Origin: Methanobacterium sp.
GTDB lineage: Archaea > Methanobacteriota > Methanobacteria > Methanobacteriales > Methanobacteriaceae
Assembly: GCA_028682985.1 (NCBI GenBank)
Contig: JAJRAE010000245.1
Coordinates: 1-8,255 of the forward strand
Length of the DNA stretch: 8,255 nt
Direction of reading: 5' to 3'
Part shown: positions 1-6,460 of the stretch, piece after piece
How the letters are laid out: each line of letters starts with the position of its first letter
Position numbering within the stretch: position 1 is the stretch's first letter
The notes under the pieces: model-generated
The model's input: only the letters and a program-made list of their open reading frames with translations
The model's database searches: none
What the model was told of the DNA's origin: nothing
Position numbers and translations under genes: made by a program

Positions 1-369
1 GATATAGAGAATGAAATTCAAAAATCGCACAATCAACAGGTAGCCGTTTTAATACGAACATTGGATGAATTTAAAAAAATAATTCATAGCAACCCATTCT
101 TTGAGGAAGATATAGGGAAATCATATGTCACATTTTTAAAAGAAAAACCAGATCAAACCCCGAAAGATATGATTGATCAAAAGAAAGAGGCTTTTGAGAG
201 ATTCCAAATTATTGGAAGGGAGATATATCTTTACTTACCTAATGGTTATGGTAGAACAAAAATAAACAATAATTTCCTGGAAAAACAGTTTGATCTAAAG
301 GCTACCACCCGTAACTGGAGAACAGTGACCCGGTTATATGAGTTAGCCAAAGAATTAAATAAGAATTAA
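1..369 (+). CDS. DUF1697 family protein, C-terminal part (5' end outside window)
   Basis: The reading frame is open from base 1 to the TAA at 367-369, so this is the last 122 codons of a gene that begins upstream. The TTG at 61 is internal and not the likely start, because the residues before it (including VAVLIRTLDEF) fit the family. Matching DUF1697 landmarks are the VLIRT...NPF segment, the REIYLYLPNGYGRTK block, and the C-terminal TTRNWRTVTRLYELA block, which is the family's most conserved signature (TTRNWNTV-like). Full-length members are about 170-180 residues, so roughly the first 55 are missing. No signal peptide or membrane segment is visible in this part, so it is probably cytoplasmic. 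The biochemical function of the family is not known. Family assignment is from remembered motifs and is fairly secure. Confidence 0.85.
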   Translation, partial: DIENEIQKSHNQQVAVLIRTLDEFKKIIHSNPFFEEDIGKSYVTFLKEKPDQTPKDMIDQKKEAFERFQIIGREIYLYLPNGYGRTKINNNFLEKQFDLKATTRNWRTVTRLYELAKELNKN

Positions 370-424
370 GTTAGTATTTAATTGATTATGAAAACTACAA
401 GATTGTTAAGTGGGATGAAAGAAT

Positions 425-1819
425 ATGTTGTCAGATAAACTAGATGTAAAGAAGTTAAAGAAATCTGAAAAGGAGCATAACATTACAACCACTGCCTATG
501 GAAGTAGATATTTTAAGCGGAGCATACCTAAATTTGAAATGCCTAATGAGGGTATGCCGTCCCAGGCCGCCTACCAGCTGATACATGATGAATTGGATCT
601 TGATGGGAACCCCTCTCTTAACCTGGCCAGCTTTGTAACCACCTGGATGGAGCCCGAGGCCGATAAGCTCATTATGGAATCTGTGGATAAGAATTATGTG
701 GATAACGATGAATACCCTCAGACCCAGAAGATCCAGGAAAGGGTGGTTAACATGTTAGCCAGATTATTCAACGCCCCAGAGGAATGTCTAAGTATGGGCA
801 CAGCCACCATTGGATCATCAGAGGCCATCATGCTGGGATTATTAGCCCATAAATGGAGTTGGAGAGAAAGAAGAAAATCAGAGGGCAAATCCATTGAACA
901 GCCCAATATTGTAATGGGTGCAGACGTGCACACCGTCTGGGAGAAGTTCGCCCGCTACTTCGATGTGGAACTCAAACTAATACCGCTAAGTGATGAAATA
1001 TATACAATCACAGCAGAGGATGTAGCTGAGGAAATTAATGAAAACACCATAGCAGTGGGGGCGGTGATTGGAACCACCTTCACCGGACAGATGGATCCCA
1101 TAAAAGAAATAAATCAACTGCTTCTTGAAATAAAAGAGCAAAAAGGCTGGGATATTCCCATCCATGTGGATGGGGCAAGTGGAGGATTCATTTCACCCTT
1201 CCTATATCCAGATTTGTTATGGGATTTTCGGCTGGAGCAGGTGAGAAGCATCAACACCTCAGGCCATAAGTATGGCCTGGTCTACCCTGGAGTGGGTTGG
1301 CTAATATTCAAGGATAAAAATGATATACCAGAAGATCTGGTTTTCAACATAAACTACCTGGGTGGAAACATGAGCAACTACTCCCTTAATTTCTCCAAGG
1401 CCAGCAACACCATAATCGCCCAGTATTACAACTTCATAAGGCTGGGTTTTTCCGGATACCGTGATATCATGGAGAACATGCGTGATAATGCTAAATATCT
1501 GGCCAAACAATTGACGGATTCTGGAAACTTTGAGATAATCAATAAAGATCTGCAATTTCCATTGGTAACAGTTAAACTTACCCATGATAAATACACGGTT
1601 TTTCAGCTGTCTGATAAGCTCCGAGAAAAAGGGTGGATAGTGCCTGCCTATACCCTACCAGAAAACGCCCAGGACATCGCAGTTCTGCGTATGGTGGTGA
1701 AGGAAAACTTCGGCAGAGACATGATAGAAAACTTCCTGACTGATATATCTAAATCATGCGAAAATCTGGAAACTGAAGGTAAGAAGAAACCCAGAGAGAA
1801 TCCTACTTTACTATATTAA
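425..1819 (+). CDS. gadB: Glutamate decarboxylase (PLP-dependent, GadB type)
   Basis: This 464-residue protein should convert L-glutamate to GABA and CO2 in the cytoplasm, consuming a proton. Its length and motif order match E. coli GadB (466 residues). Visible landmarks are LDGNPSLNLASFVTTW near 59-74, the phosphate-binding GSSEA at 130-134, GTTFTG at 216-221, the cofactor-binding Asp249 in HVDGASGG, and the Schiff-base lysine Lys282 in SINTSGHKYG. The residue stacking on the PLP ring appears to be His169 (GADVHTVWEKF), where E. coli and plant enzymes have Gln; His is usual in other group II decarboxylases. The C-terminus ends in TLLY and lacks the His-Thr tail that gates the E. coli active site at neutral pH. 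GGGATG lies 7 nt before the ATG. It is distinct from the shorter archaeal MfnA tyrosine/aspartate decarboxylases. No glutamate/GABA antiporter is seen here, so acid resistance is not demonstrated. Substrate is inferred from similarity. Confidence 0.92.
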   Translation: MLSDKLDVKKLKKSEKEHNITTTAYGSRYFKRSIPKFEMPNEGMPSQAAYQLIHDELDLDGNPSLNLASFVTTWMEPEADKLIMESVDKNYVDNDEYPQTQKIQERVVNMLARLFNAPEECLSMGTATIGSSEAIMLGLLAHKWSWRERRKSEGKSIEQPNIVMGADVHTVWEKFARYFDVELKLIPLSDEIYTITAEDVAEEINENTIAVGAVIGTTFTGQMDPIKEINQLLLEIKEQKGWDIPIHVDGASGGFISPFLYPDLLWDFRLEQVRSINTSGHKYGLVYPGVGWLIFKDKNDIPEDLVFNINYLGGNMSNYSLNFSKASNTIIAQYYNFIRLGFSGYRDIMENMRDNAKYLAKQLTDSGNFEIINKDLQFPLVTVKLTHDKYTVFQLSDKLREKGWIVPAYTLPENAQDIAVLRMVVKENFGRDMIENFLTDISKSCENLETEGKKKPRENPTLLY

Positions 1820-1881
1820 GTAAATTCTACTATTTATTAAATAAAATTTAAGGTATAAACAGGTACCAATACAAAATTATC

Positions 1882-1890
1882 TTTTATAAA
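1882..1890 (+). promoter_or_regulatory. Possible TATA box for the aldo/keto reductase gene
   Basis: The 153-nt spacer after the decarboxylase gene contains TTTTATAAA in an A-rich context, about 83 nt before the reductase ATG. Archaeal transcription would start about 25 nt downstream, giving a leader of roughly 60 nt. The spacer is AT-rich throughout, so other positions are possible and this is a weak call. Confidence 0.3.
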
Positions 1891-1972
1891 AATTTAACCA
1901 AAAAAAATATCTTAAAAGAGCAGTCAATTAAGGATAGTACTAGTCTTAACCATAGGGAGAGTTCTAAATAAT

Positions 1973-3121
1973 ATGCTATACCGTGAAATGGGTGATACTG
2001 ATGAAAAAGTATCAATACTAGGGTTTGGTTGTATGCGCCTACCAACGGATGGTAGGTATGAACATATAGACCGTAAAAAGGCCACATCACTTCTTGACTT
2101 CGCCCTGGAAAGTGGTGTGAACTACCTGGACACCGCCTACACCTACCATGGGATAAATCTCAGGGAGGGCGGTGATAGTGAATTATTTTTAGGAGAGTAT
2201 TTACAGGATAAGGTTGTACGAGAAGACGTGTACCTATCCACCAAACTACCCAGCTGGCTTATAAATGAGAAAAGAGATCTTGATAAATACCTTAACTCCC
2301 AGTTAAAACGTTTGAAAACGGATTATATTGATTTTTATCTTCTTCACTCAGTAAAAGAGAGGAACTGGTCCCATCTGGAGGAGGTGGGTGTTCTGGATTT
2401 TCTGGACGCTGCCCTGGCAGACGGTAGGATCAGGTATACCGGATTCAGCTCCCATGATAACACTGAATTATTTAATGATGTGGTGGATGCTTATAAGTGG
2501 GACATGTGCCTTATCCAGTACAACTACCTGGATGAAAACATACAGGTGGGAAGAAAAGGACTGAAACATGCTAACTCCCGGAAAATGGGTGTGGCAGTTA
2601 TGGAGCCCCTTAAAGGGGGCGTTCTAGCTGATTACATCCCAGAGGAGATTGCGGAGATCTGGGATAATGCACCAGTTCAAAGAACCCCGGCAGAGTGGGC
2701 TTTACGTTACCTGTGGAACCATAAGGAAATAAACACCGTGCTAAGTGGGATGCATAACATGCAACACCTGGTGGAGAACATATTCACAGCAGCTGAGGGT
2801 GAACCACAATCCCTCACCAGCCAAGAACTGAAAATTATGGAAGAAGTTAAAAAGCTATATAAAGATAAAATAGCTGTTGAATGCAGCCGCTGTGAGTACT
2901 GCATGCCCTGTCCCAACGGCGTTAACATACCCCAGTGTTTAAGCTACCTCAACCAAGCAGCCATGTTAAATGACGCCCAAAACGTACACACCCAGTACCA
3001 CTTCATGCTCAAAGATGATGAAAAAGCCGATAACTGTCTGGGTTGCGGTTTATGTGAGGAGATATGCACCCAGAATATCCCAATTCGGGAAAAAATAAAA
3101 CAAGTTAAACTGGAATTTTAA
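1973..3121 (+). CDS. Aldo/keto reductase with C-terminal 4Fe-4S ferredoxin domain
   Basis: The 382-residue protein belongs to the COG1453-type oxidoreductases: an aldo/keto reductase TIM barrel fused to a ferredoxin-like tail. The start MLYREMGDTDEKVSILGFG fits the usual MxYRxLGxTGxxVS opening, which favours this ATG over the one at 1988. GGGAGA lies 12 nt upstream. The barrel's catalytic tetrad is visible as Asp53 and Tyr58 (DTAYTY), Lys91 (STKL) and His125 (YLLHS). The C-terminus has two cysteine sets: Cys304, 307, 310 and 313 (CSRCEYCMPCP), and Cys355, 358, 361 and 365 (CLGCGLCEEIC). These probably hold two 4Fe-4S clusters. The residue after Cys365 is Thr where Pro is usual. Such an enzyme likely links a carbonyl or alcohol substrate to ferredoxin-type electron transfer in the cytoplasm. 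The substrate is unknown, and the flanking genes do not suggest one. Confidence 0.9.
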   Translation: MLYREMGDTDEKVSILGFGCMRLPTDGRYEHIDRKKATSLLDFALESGVNYLDTAYTYHGINLREGGDSELFLGEYLQDKVVREDVYLSTKLPSWLINEKRDLDKYLNSQLKRLKTDYIDFYLLHSVKERNWSHLEEVGVLDFLDAALADGRIRYTGFSSHDNTELFNDVVDAYKWDMCLIQYNYLDENIQVGRKGLKHANSRKMGVAVMEPLKGGVLADYIPEEIAEIWDNAPVQRTPAEWALRYLWNHKEINTVLSGMHNMQHLVENIFTAAEGEPQSLTSQELKIMEEVKKLYKDKIAVECSRCEYCMPCPNGVNIPQCLSYLNQAAMLNDAQNVHTQYHFMLKDDEKADNCLGCGLCEEICTQNIPIREKIKQVKLEF

Positions 3122-3153
3122 TCTATTATAATCTTATTCTGGAGTATTATTTA

Positions 3154-4119
3154 ATGAAAAAATATATTCTGTTTATTATCCTATCACTGACAGTTACGTT
3201 AATTATACCACCGTCTGCCGAAGCCCATATACTGGTTGTGGCCAATGGAGATAATACCACTCCTGATTCCTATGAGGTGGTGAAAAACACTGCAGACATA
3301 TTGAAATCAAAGGGATATGAAGTTCTGGAGTTGTACGGAGCTAATGCTACCACCAAGAATATCCTGAAGGGCATGTACAATGCAGATGCCATGATCTATG
3401 CCGGGCATGGTGTTTTCATCATGGGTAACTATGATGATAATGGCGGTACAGCCACACCCCCATTTGGCATAGTTGGCTCAGACGGGGTTATATGGGGTTA
3501 TGGTGAGAAAATGAGAGACGGGACAAGTGGAAGGTCCTTTGAAGCACCGTTTAAAAGAAACATACCAGTTATACTTTTCGGAGCATGCTTTAGCAGTGGG
3601 TGGGTGGAAAAAGATGAGGTGGCCAATCCCACCGAAACCGTATATAGTTTTTCCCAGATGTTCACTGGTTCTGGAGCTAATTACTATGCAACTGCCTATA
3701 TCAGAAAGTATCAGGGAAAGGAGATAGTTGATCTGGTAGCCATGTTCTTAAATGGAGCAACCAGCCTGGGAGATGCTAATAAAAAGAATTATGGTTTCAC
3801 CATAAATCGGGAGATAACCTATGAAGGTCAGACTATATGGCGTAATAACCATGGATACAATGCATTTGTAGGTAACTGGAAAGGCACCTTTCCCCAGCCA
3901 GATCAGACCACCCCATATAATGAAACAGCTGCAGAAGCCTGGTATGATGGAAATCTTCCCAGTCCATCGGGTGAACTAACCAATTCACCGGGAAAGCTCG
4001 ATAATCAATATATTAACCAGTTAATTGATGAAATTTTAGGCTGGTTATATTTCATGGTTAACAGCCTGATGAATTCTAATATCCCGGAAATCAATATAAC
4101 CCAGGGTCATGGATTATAA
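3154..4119 (+). CDS. Exported protein with caspase/gingipain-like (clan CD) cysteine peptidase signature
   Basis: This 321-residue protein begins with a clear Sec signal peptide (two lysines, a hydrophobic stretch to about residue 19, then SAEA), with cleavage likely after residue 24. The mature part opens with a beta strand (HILVVANGD) and continues through KSKGYEVLELYG, NATTKNILKGM and ADAMIYAGHG. It then has NIPVILFGACFSSGW. A hydrophobic strand ending in His-Gly (His85, Gly86) followed by a second strand ending in Ala-Cys (Cys145) is the classic dyad layout of clan CD peptidases (caspases, C25 gingipains, CHAT-like proteins). The tail from about 285 is an amphipathic or hydrophobic helix (LIDEILGWLYFMVNSL) that could touch a membrane or partner. 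There are about four N-x-S/T sequons. GGAG lies 9 nt before the ATG. The gene follows the reductase by 32 nt and may share its transcript. Fold assignment is by motif only. Peptidase activity and substrate are unproven. Confidence 0.6.
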   Translation: MKKYILFIILSLTVTLIIPPSAEAHILVVANGDNTTPDSYEVVKNTADILKSKGYEVLELYGANATTKNILKGMYNADAMIYAGHGVFIMGNYDDNGGTATPPFGIVGSDGVIWGYGEKMRDGTSGRSFEAPFKRNIPVILFGACFSSGWVEKDEVANPTETVYSFSQMFTGSGANYYATAYIRKYQGKEIVDLVAMFLNGATSLGDANKKNYGFTINREITYEGQTIWRNNHGYNAFVGNWKGTFPQPDQTTPYNETAAEAWYDGNLPSPSGELTNSPGKLDNQYINQLIDEILGWLYFMVNSLMNSNIPEINITQGHGL

Positions 4120-4132
4120 TAAATAAAACTAA

Positions 4133-4138
4133 TTTTTT
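4133..4138 (+). terminator. U-tract terminator after the exported clan CD-like gene
   Basis: A run of six T follows the stop codon by 13 nt in an AT-rich stretch with no GC hairpin, as is typical of archaeal intrinsic termination. The short tract makes this a moderate call. Confidence 0.4.
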
Positions 4139-4159
4139 ATTAAACACTCACATATAAAC

Positions 4160-4171
4160 TATAAATTTATA
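4160..4171 (+). promoter_or_regulatory. Probable TATA box for the coiled-coil protein gene
   Basis: TATAAATTTATA is a perfect 12-bp palindrome lying 82 nt before the ATG of the following gene. The 12-mer ATAAATTTATAT within it recurs exactly at 6461-6472, ahead of the small membrane protein gene, which supports a promoter role. Transcription would begin near 4190, giving a leader of about 60 nt. Confidence 0.45.
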
Positions 4172-4253
4172 TCCTCTCAAGATTATAATAAAATTATAAA
4201 TGTACTTTTTTATGCTGAATATAATCCCAGATTAATGGGGAGGTATTATAAAC

Positions 4254-4700
4254 ATGTCTGATACCAAGAGAGACAACATCATCAAAACTGAGGTCAAACA
4301 TTTTAGTGGAAAAAGTCAGATTGATGATCAAATTAACCTGAACTTATATATATACGTAGATGAAGAATCTGGTTTCAGTGAAAAGGAGGAAGTGGTTCTA
4401 CTAAAGTGTAAAGACTTCCCAGAACTAAGAGATATTAAAAATTCAGTGGAACTCAGAAAAAAGATAGATGAGCGCAGTGATAATGCCAAGAGAGTGAGGG
4501 AATTAAAACATAAATTAGAAAGCGCACAGGAATCCTCCAATGAAAGTCTAAATGTCCTGAAGATCAAAACAGACCTGAAAATAGAGAAACTTAAAAATGA
4601 AAATGAAGACCTTAAAAATGAAAATAAAGAATTAAGCCTGCGCATCAAGGATGTAACCCGCCGCATCAATGAGATAAACAGTCTGTTAAATGATTTATGA
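4254..4700 (+). CDS. Small coiled-coil protein of unknown function
   Basis: I do not recognise this 148-residue protein. GGGGAGGT at 4237-4244, 9 nt before the ATG, is a strong ribosome binding site and fixes the start. There is no signal peptide or membrane segment. Residues 1-60 are mixed, with a strand-like stretch (INLNLYIYVDEE). From about residue 68 to the end the protein is almost all charged, Leu-spaced helix (RVRELKHKLESAQ..., then LKIEKLKNENEDLKNENKELSLRIKDV), which should form a long coiled coil and probably a dimer. Two adjacent heptads, LKNENED and LKNENKE, are near-identical in DNA. The gene is set apart by its own promoter-like element and by a convergent U-tract region at its end, so it is probably monocistronic. 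A structural or scaffolding role is a guess. Confidence 0.75.
   Translation: MSDTKRDNIIKTEVKHFSGKSQIDDQINLNLYIYVDEESGFSEKEEVVLLKCKDFPELRDIKNSVELRKKIDERSDNAKRVRELKHKLESAQESSNESLNVLKIKTDLKIEKLKNENEDLKNENKELSLRIKDVTRRINEINSLLNDL
4590..4631 (+). repeat. Tandem 21-bp repeat encoding one coiled-coil heptad
   Basis: Two adjacent 21-bp units (4590-4610 and 4611-4631) begin with CTTAAAAATGAAAAT and differ only at the ends of the units. Each encodes seven residues (LKNENED, LKNENKE), exactly one heptad. This indicates a recent in-frame duplication that lengthened the coiled coil by one turn of the repeat. Confidence 0.8.
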
Positions 4701-4705
4701 ACATC

Positions 4706-4714
4706 TTTTTTTTT
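4706..4714 (+). terminator. U-tract terminator for the coiled-coil gene
   Basis: Nine consecutive T begin 6 nt after the TGA stop. With the oppositely facing tract at 4722-4728 it forms a two-way termination zone between convergent genes. Confidence 0.6.
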
Positions 4715-4721
4715 AACGGAT

Positions 4722-4728
4722 AAAAAAA
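4722..4728 (-). terminator. U-tract terminator for the leftward C39-like gene
   Basis: Seven A on the plus strand give seven U for leftward transcription, about 35 nt beyond the stop of the C39-like gene. The T9 and A7 arms could also pair as a weak AT-only hairpin. Confidence 0.45.
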
Positions 4729-4762
4729 TTCTTATAGTTTCAATTTATTTAATATCCCAACT

Positions 4763-5413
4763 TTAATCTATTTTTATGAAAGGAGGGAAGCTCACAGCAT
4801 TACCGCCGGTGATCAATATTCCCAGATTATTCACTGTGGTGTTATTACCGGTCTGGTTCAGGTACATGTCATGCCATCTTTCCAGAAATTCCTGTCTGGG
4901 TATGTATCCCCTGCTTCCCAGTATAGCCGGGTCCTCGAAGTAGATGTTCTTTTCATCCATCCCAATTACCACCATGTAATGGCTGTCCTCTGTGTCATTG
5001 GTATAGCTGGTGCTGTTATTTCCCCAGGCCTGGCACAGGATTATGATTGGTGTTCCCTGATTTAGATTGTTCTGCAGATCCTGCAGGGTAAGGTTCTCCT
5101 GTACCTGGGCATTGAAACCCAATTCAGTAGCTGCCTGGGCTATGTTATCCGGTACGGTCCCATTTTCTGTGCTGTTGGTCATGTTTATTAGTTGGCTAAT
5201 TGAAGTGTCCGTACCATAGTAGGCCAGCACTGCCTGAAGTGATGTGGGTCCGCTTGATGAATTGGTTGGCTGTTTGACATCAGGAATATTCAGGAGGGTA
5301 GTATTATTCTGAGTGGTGTTGTTCTCATCCAAAATGGTTGAATTAATGCCAACTGGCATCACAACTAAAAGTAATAGTAGAAAGAGGGTTATAAGTTGAA
5401 ATTCAAGCTTCAT
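4763..5413 (-). CDS. Exported C39-like peptidase domain protein with Ser at the catalytic Cys position
   Basis: The 216-residue protein starts with a strongly hydrophobic signal peptide (about residues 5-22, cleavage near 24). A low-complexity Asn/Thr linker follows, then a papain-like C39-type domain. The family block usually reads Q-x(4,5)-CGPxSLxxVLxYYG; here it is KQPTNSSSGPTSLQAVLAYYG-like, with Gln48 as the oxyanion residue and Ser54 (AGC, 5252-5254) exactly where the catalytic Cys belongs. The His and Asp are present: His145 in DSHYMVVIG and Asp161 in YFEDPA. About sixteen overlapping N-x-S/T sequons suggest heavy N-glycosylation outside the cell. No ribosome binding site precedes the ATG, and a TATA box sits where a very short leader would result. 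The next leftward gene upstream is another exported sequon-rich protein, 59 nt away. It may be a non-proteolytic binding domain, or a peptidase using Ser. Fold assignment is confident; activity is doubtful. Confidence 0.75.
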   Translation of the reverse strand: MKLEFQLITLFLLLLLVVMPVGINSTILDENNTTQNNTTLLNIPDVKQPTNSSSGPTSLQAVLAYYGTDTSISQLINMTNSTENGTVPDNIAQAATELGFNAQVQENLTLQDLQNNLNQGTPIIILCQAWGNNSTSYTNDTEDSHYMVVIGMDEKNIYFEDPAILGSRGYIPRQEFLERWHDMYLNQTGNNTTVNNLGILITGGNAVSFPPFIKID

Positions 5414-5438
5414 ATAAATAATATATAGGGTTTTATGT

Positions 5439-5447
5439 TATTTATAA
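5439..5447 (-). promoter_or_regulatory. Possible TATA box giving a leaderless or near-leaderless C39-like transcript
   Basis: On the minus strand TTATAAATA occurs with an A-rich flank. Starting about 25 nt downstream puts the transcript 5' end within a few bases of the ATG at 5413. This matches the absence of any G-rich ribosome binding site before that ATG. A second TATATATTAT lies even closer to the ATG, so the exact element is uncertain. Confidence 0.35.
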
Positions 5448-5464
5448 TTTTTATTTCAACTTTG

Positions 5465-5471
5465 AAAAAAA
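5465..5471 (-). terminator. U-tract terminator after the BPL_N-like gene
   Basis: Seven A on the plus strand, 1 nt after the TAG stop of the leftward gene, give a U-tract. This and the separate TATA box suggest the two leftward genes are transcribed at least partly independently. Confidence 0.4.
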
Positions 5472-5472
5472 T

Positions 5473-6315
5473 CTAGTTGCTGGTTACATTATAGGTGTTG
5501 TTTCCATAAGTACCGTTATAGGCCCATATTATAAGGTTTACAAGCATTTCAGCATGTTGTGGATTTAATTCTGGATGCACTCCACTGAGCACTGATCTGC
5601 CCTCCCCATAATGATCACCCACTATAGCAGCGTAGCCTTGGTAACTGGAATTCTCATTATATGTAGCAAAGGTAACCACATCACTGTAAGTAGTCATCGC
5701 TGGTCCATTAATGTGAGATATCCATTCCCCGTCATTGTTTTCTAAATTACCTGCAGATGTGGTTTTTATGGTAACATTACCTGTCTCCAGGTAGGGCTGA
5801 TTAATCACGTTGGGAGCCACTCCCCATCCACTATACCAATTTTCCGTATACTCCGCACCTGAGTATGCTCCAGCGCATATGCCAAGGAATCCTTTGCCAC
5901 TGGCTATGTAGTTTTTCAGGTCGCTCTCATTGATATCTTCATTATCTAGATAATCATAGCCTTCACTGCTACCTGGCATGATAACCACATCATATCCTGA
6001 GAGTGAATTATTATTTATTATATTTGAGGTGTTATACGTAAATCTCACCCCAGATATATAGTTTTCCTTATTTGCCTGCTCCAGACAATTCTCAATCTGA
6101 TAAACACAGTTATCGCTGGTTCCAGATCCACTATATATCAGCACATTGATATGATGAAAGTTACTCTGGTTTGTATCCTTCCAGGAATCATCACCAAGTG
6201 CCAGATTCAGAATTATCAGTAAAACTATTAAGGGGAATAAGATTTTAATCTTACCCATATCCCTATCTTTTCTGAATCCATCCTTTCGTTTTAGTGAACG
6301 TTTGCCTTTAGACAT
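5473..6315 (-). CDS. Exported BPL_N / class I glutamine-amidotransferase-like protein
   Basis: This 280-residue protein has a basic N-terminus, a hydrophobic segment at about 24-40 (signal peptide or anchor), then a single alpha/beta domain. Strands INVLIYSGSGTS and YDVVIMPGSSEGY precede the nucleophile elbow GFLGICAGAYSGA with Cys147. Later GVHPEL supplies His247 and Glu249, completing the Cys-His-Glu triad layout of class I amidotransferase folds. The order and wording resemble the BPL_N family (named after the N-terminal domain of yeast biotin-protein ligase), whose stand-alone members have no settled function. Nine N-x-S/T sequons support an extracellular location. AAAGGA lies about 11 nt before this ATG. 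The internal ATG at 6256-6258 (residue 20) would give a more ordinary signal peptide but its AGGGAT is only 2 nt away, so the longer form is kept with caution. Not a biotin ligase: no ligase domain follows. Confidence 0.72.
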   Translation of the reverse strand: MSKGKRSLKRKDGFRKDRDMGKIKILFPLIVLLIILNLALGDDSWKDTNQSNFHHINVLIYSGSGTSDNCVYQIENCLEQANKENYISGVRFTYNTSNIINNNSLSGYDVVIMPGSSEGYDYLDNEDINESDLKNYIASGKGFLGICAGAYSGAEYTENWYSGWGVAPNVINQPYLETGNVTIKTTSAGNLENNDGEWISHINGPAMTTYSDVVTFATYNENSSYQGYAAIVGDHYGEGRSVLSGVHPELNPQHAEMLVNLIIWAYNGTYGNNTYNVTSN

Positions 6316-6372
6316 TTATTGCATTCCTTTAATTAATTGAAGCAGTTTAATAGTTAATGAAAGATAAAAAAG

Positions 6373-6382
6373 TATTATAATT
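6373..6382 (-). promoter_or_regulatory. Possible TATA box for the BPL_N-like gene
   Basis: On the minus strand this reads AATTATAATA, 58-67 nt before the ATG at 6315. Initiation about 25 nt downstream would leave a leader of roughly 35 nt that includes the AAAGGA binding site. The AT-rich setting makes alternatives possible, such as an element near 6400. Confidence 0.3.
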
Positions 6383-6422
6383 CTGTTTTAGATGATATAA
6401 TTAATATGAAATATAGGGGGTT

Positions 6423-6433
6423 TACCCAGGGAA
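6423..6433. promoter_or_regulatory. Putative operator 1, TACCCAGGGAA
   Basis: This is a near-perfect 11-bp dyad differing at one base from the symmetric form TTCCCAGGGAA. Its CCCAGGGAAA segment (6425-6434) is the exact reverse complement of 6472-6481, so the two sites form a 10-bp inverted repeat with centres 50 bp apart. It lies upstream of the TATA-like element at 6461. Confidence 0.5.
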
Positions 6434-6460
6434 AGGGGAAATGAAGTGTTTAACGGAATA

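Noticed and set aside
61..369. Stand-alone 102-residue protein starting with TTG at 61
   Set aside because: The frame is open to base 1 and the upstream residues match DUF1697, so the TTG is internal to a longer gene.
425..3121. An acid-resistance or single metabolic operon of decarboxylase and reductase
   Set aside because: The two genes are separated by 153 nt with a promoter-like element, no antiporter is present, and the substrates do not connect.
3527..3727. Plus-strand 66-codon frame inside the exported clan CD-like gene
   Set aside because: It overlaps the conserved His-Gly to Ala-Cys region of the real gene in another frame and shows no family features.
4328..4669. Leftward 113-codon open frame opposite the coiled-coil gene
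   Set aside because: It is the antisense of a Lys/Glu-rich gene, giving a Ser/Leu/Phe-rich product typical of shadow frames, and it lacks a binding site. The plus-strand gene has a strong ribosome binding site.
4871..5065. Plus-strand 64-codon frame opposite the C39-like gene
   Set aside because: The minus strand encodes a recognisable signal peptide and C39-like domain; the plus-strand frame is a shadow.
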